From Zonotrichia leucophrys gambelii (Eukaryota; Chordata; Aves; Passeriformes; Passerellidae): a stretch of DNA of 64,000 bases. Position 1 is the first letter of the stretch. Every line of letters begins with the position of its first letter. The notes beneath the pieces are model-generated. The model made no database searches, was not told the DNA's origin, and worked only from the letters and a program-made list of their open reading frames with translations. Positions 37,011 through 49,600 of the stretch are shown piece by piece. The position numbers were made by a program, and so were the translations under genes. The DNA is taken from the NCBI RefSeq assembly GCF_028769735.1, contig NC_088169.1:41144729-41208728 (forward strand), in the 5' to 3' direction.

Positions 37011-40000
37011 TAATGAAGTAAGTAATGTAAATTCTGACATGAAAAATGACTGTTGAAAACAAGAGGCGGCTAACCCATTTAAATGTTTTAATCCATTAAA
37101 ATAAAATAAAATAAAGCAAAAGTTTCCCAACTGCGATGAGGCAGACTCACAGCCAGGTGATTCTGAGTGCCCCAGTTCCAATTGCCATCAGAATTGGGTA
37201 TTAAAAATCTATCTGCAATCAGAGAGAAAAGGGTTGTGGCAACCAGTTAGGAGCTGCAGATACAACAATCGCATTGGGTGACCCTGGCAGAACATGGAAC
37301 TGGAACTAAGCAACTGTTTGAGCAGCACCATAAGAGTTTTTATTTCCAAATCAATAGAGCAATACAAAGTGAAGCAGCAGATGGGAAAGTGATACATGCT
37401 TTCACATCTACATAATTCACCACTAAAGTGCAATTCATATAAATGTTTTCATGTGGATGAATTCAACACTGCACTGCGAAGAAGCAGCACATAGTGGGTT
37501 AACTTATAGAGTATCTGTCATTAAACAGGGAAATCTTGTACTTGATTGCACATCTTGTACAGATGCTACATGTGGAATAAAAATCTGATATGACAGCATC
37601 CTATTCTTATTGTGATCTGGCTAGTCTGGACCAAATTTACAGCATGTGGGGTACAAACAGGGCTTTAAGTATGTTGAATGTTGGCCTTGACACTTAATTG
37701 TAATTCTCTACTTTGTTTTACAAAGCTGAAGAACATTTTGTCTTTGACTCTTCTCTCATATGTTTTGTTGAGTGTCCTCTTTTTTTAACCAACATAATGC
37801 AAAGGAACTTAGCAGTGGAAGTCCTCTGCTTACCTACATTATAATCCTACCTATGTTTAAAACCAAAGGAAAGAAAAAAACAACAGCCCCCAACAAAAAC
37901 CCAAAAAATGCAGCTGTGAAACTTGTTTCTCCTGGAAGCATTATGGAAATATGGTACTTCACCACGGCAAGTTCAGTTGTGGTTTGTGATGCTAGGCTAT
38001 ATAATCTTAGATACTATAAAAATATACAATATAAATTCATTTGACTTAGTCTTACAGATAAATCACCCATCTTTAAAGGAATGCTTATTTTATAGAGCAA
38101 TATATCTTAAGGGAGCTAGGTAGGGTTGAAATTATTTAAGAATATTTCTGTAAGTTCTCATTGGATTTACAACTGGATTGCAAATCCAGCTGCAGCTAAA
38201 AATTGCAACCATGTGAATTCTGAGGTAAAAACAAAGGCCATCAGAATTTAGCCCTTCTTACTGTGTTGCTTTACCTACCATTAGAAAATGTCCCGTTGCT
38301 GTGGCACTTGAGATCTCTGCAAGGCAAATTCAATCCTCTGGAATGATAATACAAAGTTAGAATGGCATCACGGGAAAAATGAGTCAGGCAAAATGGATAC
38401 GAAATCACTGGATAATAAAAGAAAGCACTGCGTATAAATTGGGGGGGTTGTTACAGAACTATTTCTGTTACTGATCTTTCTAATAAATTTGGAAAACTGA
38501 GGGTTTTATGCAATAACTAACATGGGGGAAATCTGAGTTTTGGGCTTAATTTTGTCATTGCCAAAAACAATACTGATACTTTTTTACTACCAAGGAAAAC
38601 TGTTGCTGTCTTTTAAAATACTCAATGCCATCTTTTTGCTGCATGATCAATACTTCACAGCTCTTTGCCTCCTCAAAGTGCAAAGCAAGTGCTATGAATT
38701 AAATATAATGTTAGAGTAAAGTTTAGTAGGCTAAGGAATATATTCATTTTAGACAATGCTATCAAGTCAGAAATTAAAGTGAATCCTCTTGTTTGCGTTA
38801 TTGATTAGAACTATGTGTGTTCTCCTCTAAGGCATCTATTCCCACCTACATGGGTCTTGTCTGTTTTAATAGGGACTAACACCAATCCTATACCATCTGA
38901 TTTCTTCTACACTTTCCCTGCCTGAACCATCTTAGAGTTTGTACTCACTTCCTACCAATACTGCAATACAAACAAAGATTTGTGCCTTAATAATCTGCAC
39001 ATAAGTTTCCTCTTTGTATTGAATTTATATGAAAAGATTATGTGTCACACCATCCTTTTTCTTCCCTGTCTTTTGATATGGATGCATATGTCTATACTAA
39101 AGGATTTTCCTACTTGGTCCCATTGAGCCTGCAATAAATACAGCAAATACTAGTGGTAAATATTACTGGCTTTCTATCTTAGGTATAGGTTTCCTGAGAT
39201 GGTGCCTCACATGTCAGGAAGAAAAGGCAGCAGTGGCACATTTCCCCTGAGGACAAGACATAGAAGCTGTCTGGATCATGTCCAAAAAGCCTTGGCATAC
39301 ACACCACAGGTATATATTCCTGGTGCATCAGGCTGCCTGGGCTCAAGAGAGGTCTAAGCAAAAGGAAGACTTTATTTCTAGGCCTGCTAAGAAGCTAACA
39401 AGGAATATACTAAGCCAGAGAGCACAGATACAATGAGGGATTTGAGAAAACATGTATTCTCCAGGGGAAAGATGAATGTGAGTGACAGAGGCTCTGGAAA
39501 GAAAACACTTTTGTCCAGATCATACATGCTGGGCTGTCTTAAGGATAAATACTGGTTTTGTCCCTTCCTTGTATCTGAAGAGGGTCACCCCTGTAGTTTG
39601 AGACAAAAATGTGTATAAGTTGTTTGCTAAAAAAAAATAAATTTCTAAGCATTGTTTTACACAATTTGCTAATAATTTTCAGCTTGCTTTCAGAAGGCAT
39701 TTTTCTAATTCCTATCATGATTGGCATGAGAATGAGAAGTTGACCCAGGAGATATAGAACCATCTCATTGCGGTCAAAGGGAGTCAAAAGTATCTACTTT
39801 CTGCATCATAAAAAGGTTACCTTTGTGGAATTTCTTGGCCTGCTATATTTTTCATTCCAGCACTCAAGACCAGAATTTTATATCCCTTTTTTCACATAAG
39901 AGTCTGTACAAGATCATCAGTGCTATTTCATCCTTATATATAAATATTTAGGTGGGGATTTAAATCCCCACCTAACATATTTATTCTGGTAATATTTTTG

Positions 40001-42341
40001 GTAATATTGAAAGCAGAACTCATTCAGTTGTGCATTCCCACTCTTGCAGATAGTGTAGAAGACCTTTACACACAACTTGCAGCTGTGTACTAGCACTGTA
40101 ATGCTTCCAGGAGATCCTTCAACATTCGGTACGTACACACATAGAGAGAGAGCCTGATTCATATTCTCAGTCCTTTAGGATGATGAGTTTTGGACAGAGA
40201 AGTGGATATTTACAATCATTTCAGGTTCCCAAAGAGACATGTAAATGAAGCCTGTTGTACAAGTTCTCATTTCTCATCAGATAGATCCAGAAAAAAAAAA
40301 CAAAACAACAGAGAAAGGGAGAGATCTGGACACAACATTTTATTATGCTGGAATTCCTTACAAGAGGAATGGTGATACCACAATCTTCTTCAAATTGTGT
40401 TCTGAAGCATGTGAAATGGCAATGAGCAGCGGCTGATATTATACTTGCATTATTTACAACCCTTTAAAAGGCAGATTTAAATTATTCTTTTAGTTACTAT
40501 GGTAATCTAGGAGACCTTTGCAGCCTCCAGCTTTCTGAGTAAGGAATGAACTGTTGCTTCAGAACACTTTCAATATTGCTACAGAAGATTATTGATGGTT
40601 CCCCTTTTTCTTTTATCTTTCCTTTTTATATTTGTTTGGTTGGTAACACATTAGATTTCTGTCACCTGGAGTGGTGACTTTAACATAATAATTCTGCCAC
40701 CAGACCTGTAGACAACATAGGTTAAAGGCTTTTATCTTCTTGTATTAGGATGTAAACCTAGAATTGCCTCATGTCAGATCATAAAAGTACTCCCGATTTA
40801 TAAAATATGAGGCAAAAATTTGGAATTTATTTTACTGTGATGTTACATAGACTTTCTCCTCCTCTTTTTCCCATTTTTTAAAGTCTTCATTGCAGGATTT
40901 GCATGGAAGATAAGATCTAAGTTACTCTTACAGATATGCTGCCTATGTTAGAACTTACAAAAAATATTTACAACTACTACCCTTGACCTTCACTGGACAG
41001 TACTAAAAATTGGTAAACTGCTTTAAAATATTTCTCTATTTTTTAATTTTCATGCAATCTATGTGCAAATAAACAATTTATTTGTTTTAAGAAAGGAATG
41101 GCATAGCTGTGAAAGGTGAGAGATTGGGAGAGCTGTGAGACCTTGACTCAGAGAGAAGGTGCAATGCCGAGGATTTGGGTACTACAGGTTTGTGTGTGTC
41201 CTCACCATTCTGCCCACACCTCAAATGAAAGCATCAGCAGGACAAGAAGGCATTTCCTGTCTCTGTGCTCCTCTACCTGCTTACTGTCCAGATACCTGAG
41301 TTCCTTGTTAGGAAGTGGGTTGGAGTTTTGTGATACATGCATCGGTCTTCAGGGAAATCAGGCTGACATCACCTGTACCAGAGAATGGTCATCCCAGCGA
41401 AAACAGCTTTCAGGCATTACTGGCTTGGATTTTATTTTAAACACAGACAAAAGGATTAGCTTGAAACTTGTTTTCTAGTTTATTCTTTCTTGTTTCAATG
41501 TCAGTGGATATAATTTGCATTCCTTTCATACTAGGCATAACTCTCAGTGTTGATTAGAAATTATGGTTTTAATTAAAACATATACTTTTAAATCTTCTGC
41601 TGTTGCATTTTTCCCAAGTTTGTAAAGGTAGAGGCTGCTAAGCATTCAAGAAGCTTGAGCAGGATTTGCATTCAAATCACTTGCTTTGTCCAACCTCCTC
41701 TATATATCACTTGGAAAAATTCACAGAAATATAACTTTCAAGTTTGTGTGAACAATCATGTTGCAGTGGTAGCCACAATTTCAGGGCTTCTGATAGCTTG
41801 AGTTGCTTCCCTGGAATTTAAATCCATTACTTATGCAGCATCACAATGTAAGTAAAATTCATACTGACGCAACTCACGTTACTTCTCAGAGAAAGGCATT
41901 AAAATAAAAATTTGGATTTTTCCACCTCATTATGGCCCATTCTTCAATTTCAAACTGCTCTAACATGCTCTTTCAAGAGAAAGCATTCCATTCATAGGGA
42001 ATGACACCAGATTTTGAGTTGGACATAAATTGTACACATCTTGTTGATCTGAAGGAAATGTTGAACAAGTGAGCAAATATAATTAGAAAATTAATTGGGC
42101 TGTGTCTGTGCTGAGATTTTGGCTGGAACCCTTAAAGCAGTTTTGAATCAAATTCCCTAGTCGGTCACACTTGCTGCACATTGTTGCGTAAAAGGAATGG
42201 GGCTTGTATATACAAACTGTATTTCCTTCAGAGGAGCTGAATCTCAAGCCCCACACCAGGTGCTCCCCAAATGTGCTCCATCCCCACAGGGGGGCCAAAC
42301 CACAGAGCCCAAACCTAACATCAGACAGTTTCTAACCACAT
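37011..42341. other. AT-rich non-coding DNA
   Basis: No supported gene. It includes a palindrome (listed separately) and several short frames (for example plus 41,116-41,478, 120 codons) without recognisable domains. A-rich runs and low CpG content prevail. Confidence 0.5.
39940..39984. repeat. Near-perfect 45-bp palindrome with 26-bp perfect core
   Basis: TAGGTGGGGATTT (39,949-39,961) is followed immediately by its exact reverse complement AAATCCCCACCTA (39,962-39,974), with no spacer. The symmetry continues outward with one indel or mismatch: ATAAATATT on the left and ACATATTTAT on the right. The arms could extrude as a cruciform or fold as a hairpin in RNA. It may be the remnant of a small inverted-repeat transposon, but no target-site duplication is obvious. 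Confidence 0.92.
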
Positions 42342-42959
42342 GTGTGCCAGAGATTTCTGGTCCAGAGCACCCCATTAGACCTACTTGCAAAGCCTCAGAC
42401 CAGGTTTATTGAAGATGCAGGAGGCTCAGCACCAACAGTAGGTCCATTGATGTGCTCCCAAAGCATCGTGGTGCTGGCTGACATGCACATGGTCCCTGTT
42501 CTCTCTGCATGTGCAGGCCTGCTGCAGCCGGAGGAGCGGGTGTCTCTGCGTGCCTTTGCAGAGCCTTGTGCAAACCCTGTGCTGGGGCTGTTGCTGTGGT
42601 TGACTGAACCACAGCTATTAAACCTTGCCCTGGGACGTGCTGATCATTGCTCGAGCCCTGCTACAGGGCTGCTGTGTGTTCAGCCTGCAGGCCAGCTCAT
42701 GCCTGCCTGGCAAAGCCTGCGCGCCCATCCTCAGGGCACTGCTCCACACGTGCTGGATGTGATTCTGCACGGAGCTGCCTTAAGAGCAGGAAGATCACCC
42801 AAGGATGCCGCTCCCAGGCTCGGGGCCTGTTCCTTTTCCCCTCGGAGGAATGTTCTAACCATGGCATGTGAAATTATACAACGCTATCAGATTTCAGCCA
42901 AATCGGACCATAGGTCACGTACAACACAGAGATGTCTGGAAAACAGATGCTCCTCGTAG
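42342..42959 (+). other. 205-codon open frame in GC-richer patch, unrecognised
   Basis: The longest open frame outside the CpG islands. It lies in a moderately GC-rich patch (about 42,380-42,860) with an overlapping plus frame (42,647-42,871). The translation is rich in L, A and P, starts MCQRFLVQSTPLDLLAKPQT, and shows no signal peptide, transmembrane pattern, zinc finger or other domain I recognise. There is no promoter-like context, Kozak-like start or splice structure to support it. It may be a stop-poor stretch of old repeat or lncRNA sequence. I do not call it a gene. Confidence 0.15.
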
Positions 42960-44239
42960 CTTTGGTTATCTAAATGTATGTGGTAGATTGCCTTTTTCAT
43001 GTTAATGAACAGAAATCATGGGAAACCTTCACAAAAGAGGTCAAAATAGAGGTCCAAAGATGTTTTGCAAACACACTTAAAACTGCAACAGCTCTGAAAC
43101 TACAGTGAATACTTGACACAAAGATTTGTCTTCGTCAATATGCATAATGTTCTCCTTATTGTTGTTGATGAGATATTCAGAATAAAATTCTGAGGCTTAT
43201 TTTTAAGCCTATTTGTGGATTACTTCCAGCAAGTCGGTTTTACAAAACAATCCTAACAAAAAGCACACGGTGTAGCTCTTTATAGCAGTATATTTCCTAT
43301 TCCTCTTTTTTTATAGCTACTTTATAGTCCGCCCATCTTATCACATAAAAGGAAAAACACTTTTATTACTGAGAACTGACTTTCATATGAAATAGCATAA
43401 CTCAATACTTTTCTGCTAGGTAAGAAAATTAATCCTCTCTTATTAAAAAGAAAAACTGTTTTCATTTTACTCTTTTCTCTTTATCAGTCAAAGAAAAGAT
43501 GAACAGAATTCAAGCATATGTTCAGTATTTCAGCTAAAAATCTACAAGTTACTTGAAAAAAAATCAATCTTCAAACAGGCCAGAAGATAGTTTCTTTCTT
43601 GTGACACAAGTTTGAAGGACACTTGCCACCCACTTCCTCAGCCAGAAAATCTTTTAGTAACTAGAAATTACAGTTCAAGCATACATTTAAGTGCTAAATA
43701 CTAATGTCCAACATTAAATGCTCAGCCATCTCTACAGCCACAATGCAAAAGAGCTTTTCTTACTCTTTTTCTGTCTTGCAGCAACTTCAGCAGCTTGCCT
43801 GCACTCATCTTTTCCTTTCTTATCAGACATAGAGACATTGTAAGACTAATATCTATAACAGCTTGTTCAAAAAATAGCTTTTTTCCTGCAGGGTACAGAG
43901 GACTGGATGGCCAAGCAGTAAAATTTGCTACTGGGAGTTCTATTCCTACAAACTAAATGAGGGAGAAGGGAAGAAATTATTAATCTTCTTTAAAAAGATA
44001 AATTCTGAACAAAACCTTGAAATACTTCCTAGCATTTCAGAGAGTTCCATTTTCATAAAATTGATCTTACTGCTTAAAACTTCAAGAAAATAAAAGGAAA
44101 AAATCCTAAGTTAGTAACTCCTGACTTTCCCAACTCAAGACAAGTAATCTTCAATGTGCTAGAGATCTTGCTGGTTTTCGAAATCACTTCAATCAGACAA
44201 ATTAGTCCTGTTGGAGTCAAGAAAAATTAACGCCACCTA
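42960..44239. other. AT-rich non-coding DNA
   Basis: No gene or recognisable repeat. About 43,120-43,420 is complex AT-rich sequence with a small inverted repeat (AGGCTTA at 43,194-43,200 and TAAGCCT at 43,204-43,210). Confidence 0.5.
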
Positions 44240-44440
44240 GTCCTAATGTGACCTCAGCTGGAGTCCAGTGGGCAGCTCTGCCCATCCATGCTTAAGAGAG
44301 AAGGGCTGAAATTCCAGCAGTTGCAAATGATATTCAGATAATCCAAGGAAAGGGGAGCTTGTTTTACAGGAGTAAACTAAAAGGCCTTGGATTGCTTAGT
44401 CTAGCAAAAGGGTGGCTGTCGGGGAATGTGATTCTATCAT
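44240..44440 (+). mobile_element. Probable old CR1 fragment, plus orientation
   Basis: The order of words fits the sense-strand end of the CR1 coding region and start of its 3' region: TGTGACCTCAGCTGGAGTCC near 44,248, CAGTGGGCAGCTCTG near 44,266, then GGCCTTGGATTGCTTAGTCT near 44,383 followed by AGCAAAAGGGTGGCTG. In CR1 these are the TCATCTGGAGTACTG-type and TTGTTTAGCCTGGA-type segments with about the expected spacing. Divergence is high and the 3' part after about 44,440 is not followed with confidence. Confidence 0.45.
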
Positions 44441-46000
44441 GTGCTTGGACTCGTTCCAAGCTGTGAGGATTCTGAGCAGCAGGCCAGAACACACGTGCTC
44501 CTTGGTTAACGGGAAGGCTGAACAGATCAAAGTCATGCTGGACTCTCTCCAACAGTGGCCTGCTGATGTGCTTGCCCACCTAGCAAAGCTTTTAGTTCCT
44601 TAAAACTCACAAAAACATCACCTTTCAATCCCTTTGACAAATTCAGCTGAACTGGAGCCATGGCTTCAAAAGACACTGAGTTTAGAGAGGACTGAAACAG
44701 ACCGACTGACAGGCACAGACAGAATCAATAGTTTCTTAGGAAAGCAGCCCTGGCCACCTCATTAAAAATTTATAGTGTCAGTAAACATATCTAAAACAAG
44801 GAAAGAATGGGGAGACAGAGAGGTGAGGGAAAACAAGAGATATTTGCATACATTGAATAAGCCAGGAGAGAAAACAGCTCATTTATGTCTTTGATCAGCA
44901 GGAGCAGTGTGTTACCTTTTGAGCTTTTCCATTAAACAGATGTAGACTGCAAGTAGAAACCTCTACATAAAAGATACAATAAACAGCATACTGCATTATT
45001 ATTTCAGATTACAGCAATCACAGTTCAAGGAATCGGACTGGAAAAAATTCAGCAGTGTGGTTAGTGAATCAGCAACATCGTTTGCCTACAATAATAGTGC
45101 TATATTTTAGCATTTAAACACTTATTTTATGAAGGCTGGTTCCCCAAGGTACCTAAAAAGTGGAAGAGATGGGTGTCTCTGCAGACCTCTACCCCTTAAC
45201 TTCTTAAAGGACCTTATTTTGGGAATGGTTATTCAACAGGCATCCAAAACTGAGCTACAAGTCAGTCATCCAAGATACATTAATTGAACATGATACTTAC
45301 AGTGAAGTATCTTCTGAAGTCCTCTATTTTTTTAAATCAATACCTTATGAGCTGTAAGAAAGCATTTAGTAACAAACTGTTAAAGTAAGCACTGTAAGAA
45401 AGCACTTCCTTGTTTTTTACACATTTTACAATATCCTGGTCCCTAGCATTGTAAAGTGTAGATCCCTCCCACATACATTCAACATTTTAACATCCCACTG
45501 AAACTTTTATATCTAGTTAAGGAGATGATTTGAAAGGCTGGATGATCAAATAGATTTAAATAGCTGCTGTCATTCATGAGTTTACATAAGACAATGATGA
45601 GGTTTTCTCCTTTATATGTCATGGGGAATTAAACTATTTTTGCAGTCAGATTTATTTACAGGAAGCAAGAAAAATGTTTAACACTCTGTAGAGTTCCAGA
45701 TTTGAAGAACTTGCAGTCAAGGATTAAAATATATTTGAAATACTGAAACATTATTGTGTTGTGCTTATGGATTTCAATCAGCAAGAGGCATTGGTGACAC
45801 TTTCTGTGAGTGCCCAACTTTTACTTTGCACTAGGTATTGATTGCAACAGATGTCAGTATCATGCAGGAAGATTTTCCCAGGGGGATGAAGGCAATGAGA
45901 AACAGTAAAAGAAGACTTAGTGGGAGATGGAGGGTGTCCTGTACCACCTGCAAGAGGAGAATTGCCAGGTGGCTTTTACATAATTTCTGTGGAGCATGGG

Positions 46001-46052
46001 TTTTGAGACATATACACACAGCAGAGCTTTTGAGACATATACACACAGCAGA
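46001..46052. repeat. 27-bp tandem duplication (about 1.9 copies)
   Basis: The unit TTTTGAGACATATACACACA followed by GCAGAGC occurs at 46,001-46,027 and again from 46,028 to about 46,052 without mismatch until the end. An A run follows at about 46,060. The perfect match indicates a recent local duplication. Confidence 0.92.
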
Positions 46053-48692
46053 AAACTGGAAAAAAAAAAAAAGTGCAGGGGATCCCATGTCACTCATGGT
46101 CAAGTACAAGGAGGATTGTTTGTCACATCACTCAGCAGGGTGATGTATGCATCCCTCCAGGTGGCTCAGAGAACCTTCCTCCAAACTGCTGAAGATGGCA
46201 GCTTCTCTGCCTTCCTACTGCCAAAGGCAGTGCATGCCAAACAAACTGAAACCCAGATGCTAGATCTCTCTATGGTCCTTGTCTTCTGGATTTCTACCAG
46301 TGAACACAAGCATAATGGCGAACATACCATGATCCTCTGAAAAACATGTCCCTGTGAAGAAACCATATGGAGATGCAGAATTCCAGTTTGACAGTTTTTA
46401 CAAAGGTGGGGACTTCTTTTCAACAAAAGTCTAACTCCTTAACAAGAAACAAAACAAAACAAAAAAGTAAAGAAAAAAATTAAAAAATGAAGACCCCCAA
46501 CAGTATATTCTAGGCTGTTTTGCAGTCTAGTTCTCCACAGAAAGCCTGTCTTATTTAGCAATTTCCACACAGTGACTCCGGGCCAGTAACTGAAAATTAT
46601 CAGAAGACCAGCACACTGCCATAAAGCCCAGCTGAACTGGAACACTGCTCAAGATCAGGTCTATCTAGCATAATTAAAGTTTTTTGGGTGAACACAATGT
46701 ATTTCAAAGAGAATGATCTATTTAATACTTACAGTATTCTAGCACTTATGTGAGACATTAGAGACTGCACAGCTAAGCACAGTCTGGGCAGATGGACTGA
46801 ATGATTCAATATAATGAAATCCTTTCATTTCCAACATCTGCAACAATGTCTCCATTTGGCATTTGTGACAATGATCTTTGCTTGCTGTATTTTGGATTAG
46901 TTCTCCAAGTGATATCCTTTCCAAGTATTAGCAGACAGAATAATAATAGCTCATCGTTGTAGATGGCAGCAGGCGTAAACAGTAGGAGACACTAATTATC
47001 ACCTCTTTGGTTTGCAGCAGCAGAGACCACCATTAAAAGAAAAAATCCCAAGTAAAGGATAACCCTTCACTATCAAAGCTTCTTTTCCTACCAAAAGGTG
47101 ACTAAAAAAAAAGAAAAAAGTTGAGATTATGCCAAACTTGATTTTTTTTGGTTTATTTTTAGTGCAGTATAGAGGCAGTCTGGAAAAATATTTTTTGATC
47201 CTCTAATTGGCAGATTACATTTGAAATTATGATTTGTTCTATGTGGAGAACAAAAGGAATGTGAGATGTGTGAGTCTGAGATGCGCCAGTAGAAAGCAAG
47301 CACACGAAGAAGGGAGGGACTTCGATGAAGTGTCTGCCTATATGTTGGTAGTGACAAGACCAGAGTTAACTGAGACAAAAGGACAGATGTCACAAAACCT
47401 AAAATTCTCCTTACACCTCTGTCAAAACCTAATTTTTTTATGTAGCCATATTATCTTTTGCTTGGCGTGACAGTAGACTAATATAAACTCTTTGCTGCCT
47501 CAATTGCAGTTTCTTCTTTTCATTATTACATTGATAAATCTACATTTATGCTACAAGTATTTGGGGCATTTTTGCAGGGAAGACTGTCAAAAGTGTAGTA
47601 ATTTGTGGTATCAAACCAATGCATAGCAATTGAAGAAGTGTAACATTCATCATAAACGTAAGGTTCTCTATCTTTGTCGTGCCTCCCAACCTTATTACCC
47701 TTAGACAATTTTTGTCAAGGTTTTAGAAAAGGTAATGAAAAGATCATGTTAGCCCTGAAGTCCCCCTTAGAAAGACATGGTTTAGGGAATCTTCTCTCAA
47801 AAGGAGATTTGATTTAAGCTGAGGCTATAAGATTATACTAGAAACATTTTTAAATGGCTGGGATAGAATTGAACTTAAATCATGTAATGCTGCTTTACTC
47901 TGGAGATCTTTCAGTGTCAAATCTGCATCTTGAGGTAATCCAGCAATAATTCTATTTTATCAGTTTCATCTATTTAGATTTTCTATTTGTAATCCTGAAA
48001 TTGACCAGAGGTGTTGGATATAAAGGCTGCATAGCAGCTATTTCGGAAACAGTATGCATTAAAACTAAAATCTTTTATTCCAAGGAAGATTTGACACTGA
48101 TCCAACTGACCTGTCACAGCATAAACACATTGCTGCTATACCACATCAGCTTCTGCAAAACTGACCTGTGTGATTTATTGGCTTGTGTGTTTGTAATCTC
48201 ATCCTCTGGGTCTTCAAGGATAATCATTCCTCGTCTGCCTCCTGTTGGAAGTTCCTAATGACCTCAGCTATGTATCTGATGTTTGATATATACAGAACCA
48301 ATCCAATTTGATTTGTAATGAAGCACCCCAGCTCTGCTTTTCAACAGTATCTCATGCCAAAAATTGGATGAAAGCTCTAGAAATCTCCCTTCTGATGAGA
48401 TTCCAGGAAGGAGAATTCTGGGACACAGGGAGACACACACAGAGCAAAGCCACCTGTGGCAGGTAAGGTGTTCAGTTTGGGCATCCTCCGGGAGTTTGTT
48501 GGCTACAGATACTTCCGCATAAAGCTTGTTCTGACACAATTTGCCATTCTTGAAGAGGGCTGTATGTCACAGATTGCCTGGCTGGCAGTTTAAGGAAGCA
48601 CTGGCACTGAAAGAAGGGGTCCCCCATCTCCTGCACTCTCCGTGGCTCATTCCCACTGGGGACACAGCTGCTCCCACAGCTCCATGCTCGGT

Positions 48693-48748
48693 GGGACAGG
48701 ACGTGGGGAGGGGACATAGGGACAGGACATGGGGACAGGACATGGGCT
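48693..48748. repeat. G-rich minisatellite-like array
   Basis: Irregular tandem copies of a GGGACAGGACATG-type unit, about 14-17 bp, four copies with variants (GTGGGGAGGGGACAT in the second). The right edge runs into GGGCTCTGTCCCCGTG, partly complementary to the unit, so the array could fold. Such arrays are common near GC-rich avian sequence. Confidence 0.75.
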
Positions 48749-49259
48749 CTGTCCCCGTGCCGGCCGTCAGCCAGGCCTGTTACCCAGCCTGGCTCATGGC
48801 GTAACCGCGCAAACACGCACGGCTCCATAAAGCAGCCAGCGAGCAGCTGGGGACCAGTGAAAGCTTATTTGGGCTTAAAGAGTTCATCAAATTACAGACC
48901 TGGCCATAAGCCACACTCTGTGATGGCTATAAAGGCTGGTCAAATCCTGAAAAGACCCCCAGGAACATCAGAGGGACTTACACTAGGGAGGCAAACAAAT
49001 AACATTATGTCAGATTAAGCTCAATACCACTGGATAGCACACGTGTGAAGGGAAACTTGGAGTTATTTGGAATCCTTATTCAGGAATGGCACCTGTTTAC
49101 CACTAAGGACAGCTCAAGTGAAAGCCTTTCTTCAGTATGCAACTATATTCAGAATCAAAACCAGTCCTTATATTGCCTGTGCATTGAGAAAAAACACACA
49201 CAAAAATTACTACGTACCCATTATATTAAAAGAAAACAGGTTGCAGCAGTATTTTCACC

Positions 49260-49600
49260 ATCTGCCAACAGAACACAGGATTAAGCAGAGGTTGTGGGTA
49301 TTGAGAGGAAGGCAACAGGACTGATTAGGAGCGCAGAAAACCCATGCATGGATAGATTGAAATGATTGGGAGAGTTGGTTTCACAAGGCAGACATTGAAA
49401 AGAGAACATGATAATAGTAGTTAGAGTAAGGAATGGTACAGGCAAGATAGATAAAAACCTTTGTTGAGACAGCTCTGTTCCCTGGCTCCACCCAAGACTG
49501 TGGAGACATTCAGTGAAATTGTAGGGTAGAAAATTAAAAGCTGATAAAAAACTAACACCTTTTAGCACAATATGTAATTAGAAGATGTGGTGCTGATGCA
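49260..49600 (+). mobile_element. Ancient L3/CR1-like LINE 3' relic, plus orientation
   Basis: The text follows the sense-strand 3' coding end of an ancient amniote LINE of the L3/CR1 group as I recall it: ATGGATAGATTGAAATGATT near 49,348, TTGGTTTCACAAGGCAGACA near 49,376, GAAAAGAGAACATGATAATA near 49,397, AGGAATGGTACAGGCAAGAT near 49,429, ACAAGACTGTGG-like CCAAGACTGTGGAGACATTC near 49,492, and ACACCTTTTAGCACAATATG near 49,554 ending in AAGATGTGG. It is inactive and clearly older than the CR1 copies at 35,404, 50,782 and 59,338. Confidence 0.55.

Larger units (their letters stand above)
44441..49259. other. Non-coding DNA with two small tandem repeats
   Basis: Apart from tandem repeats at 46,001 and 48,693, nothing specific is visible. 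Frames at 45,831-46,426 on both strands have no recognisable domains. A GC-richer patch lies at about 48,560-48,840, with a few CpGs at its right edge. Confidence 0.5.

Noticed and set aside
43194..43210. AGGCTTA/TAAGCCT inverted repeat with 3-base loop
   Set aside because: Seven-base arms in AT-rich DNA are expected by chance in 64 kb, and there is no longer stem for a small RNA precursor.
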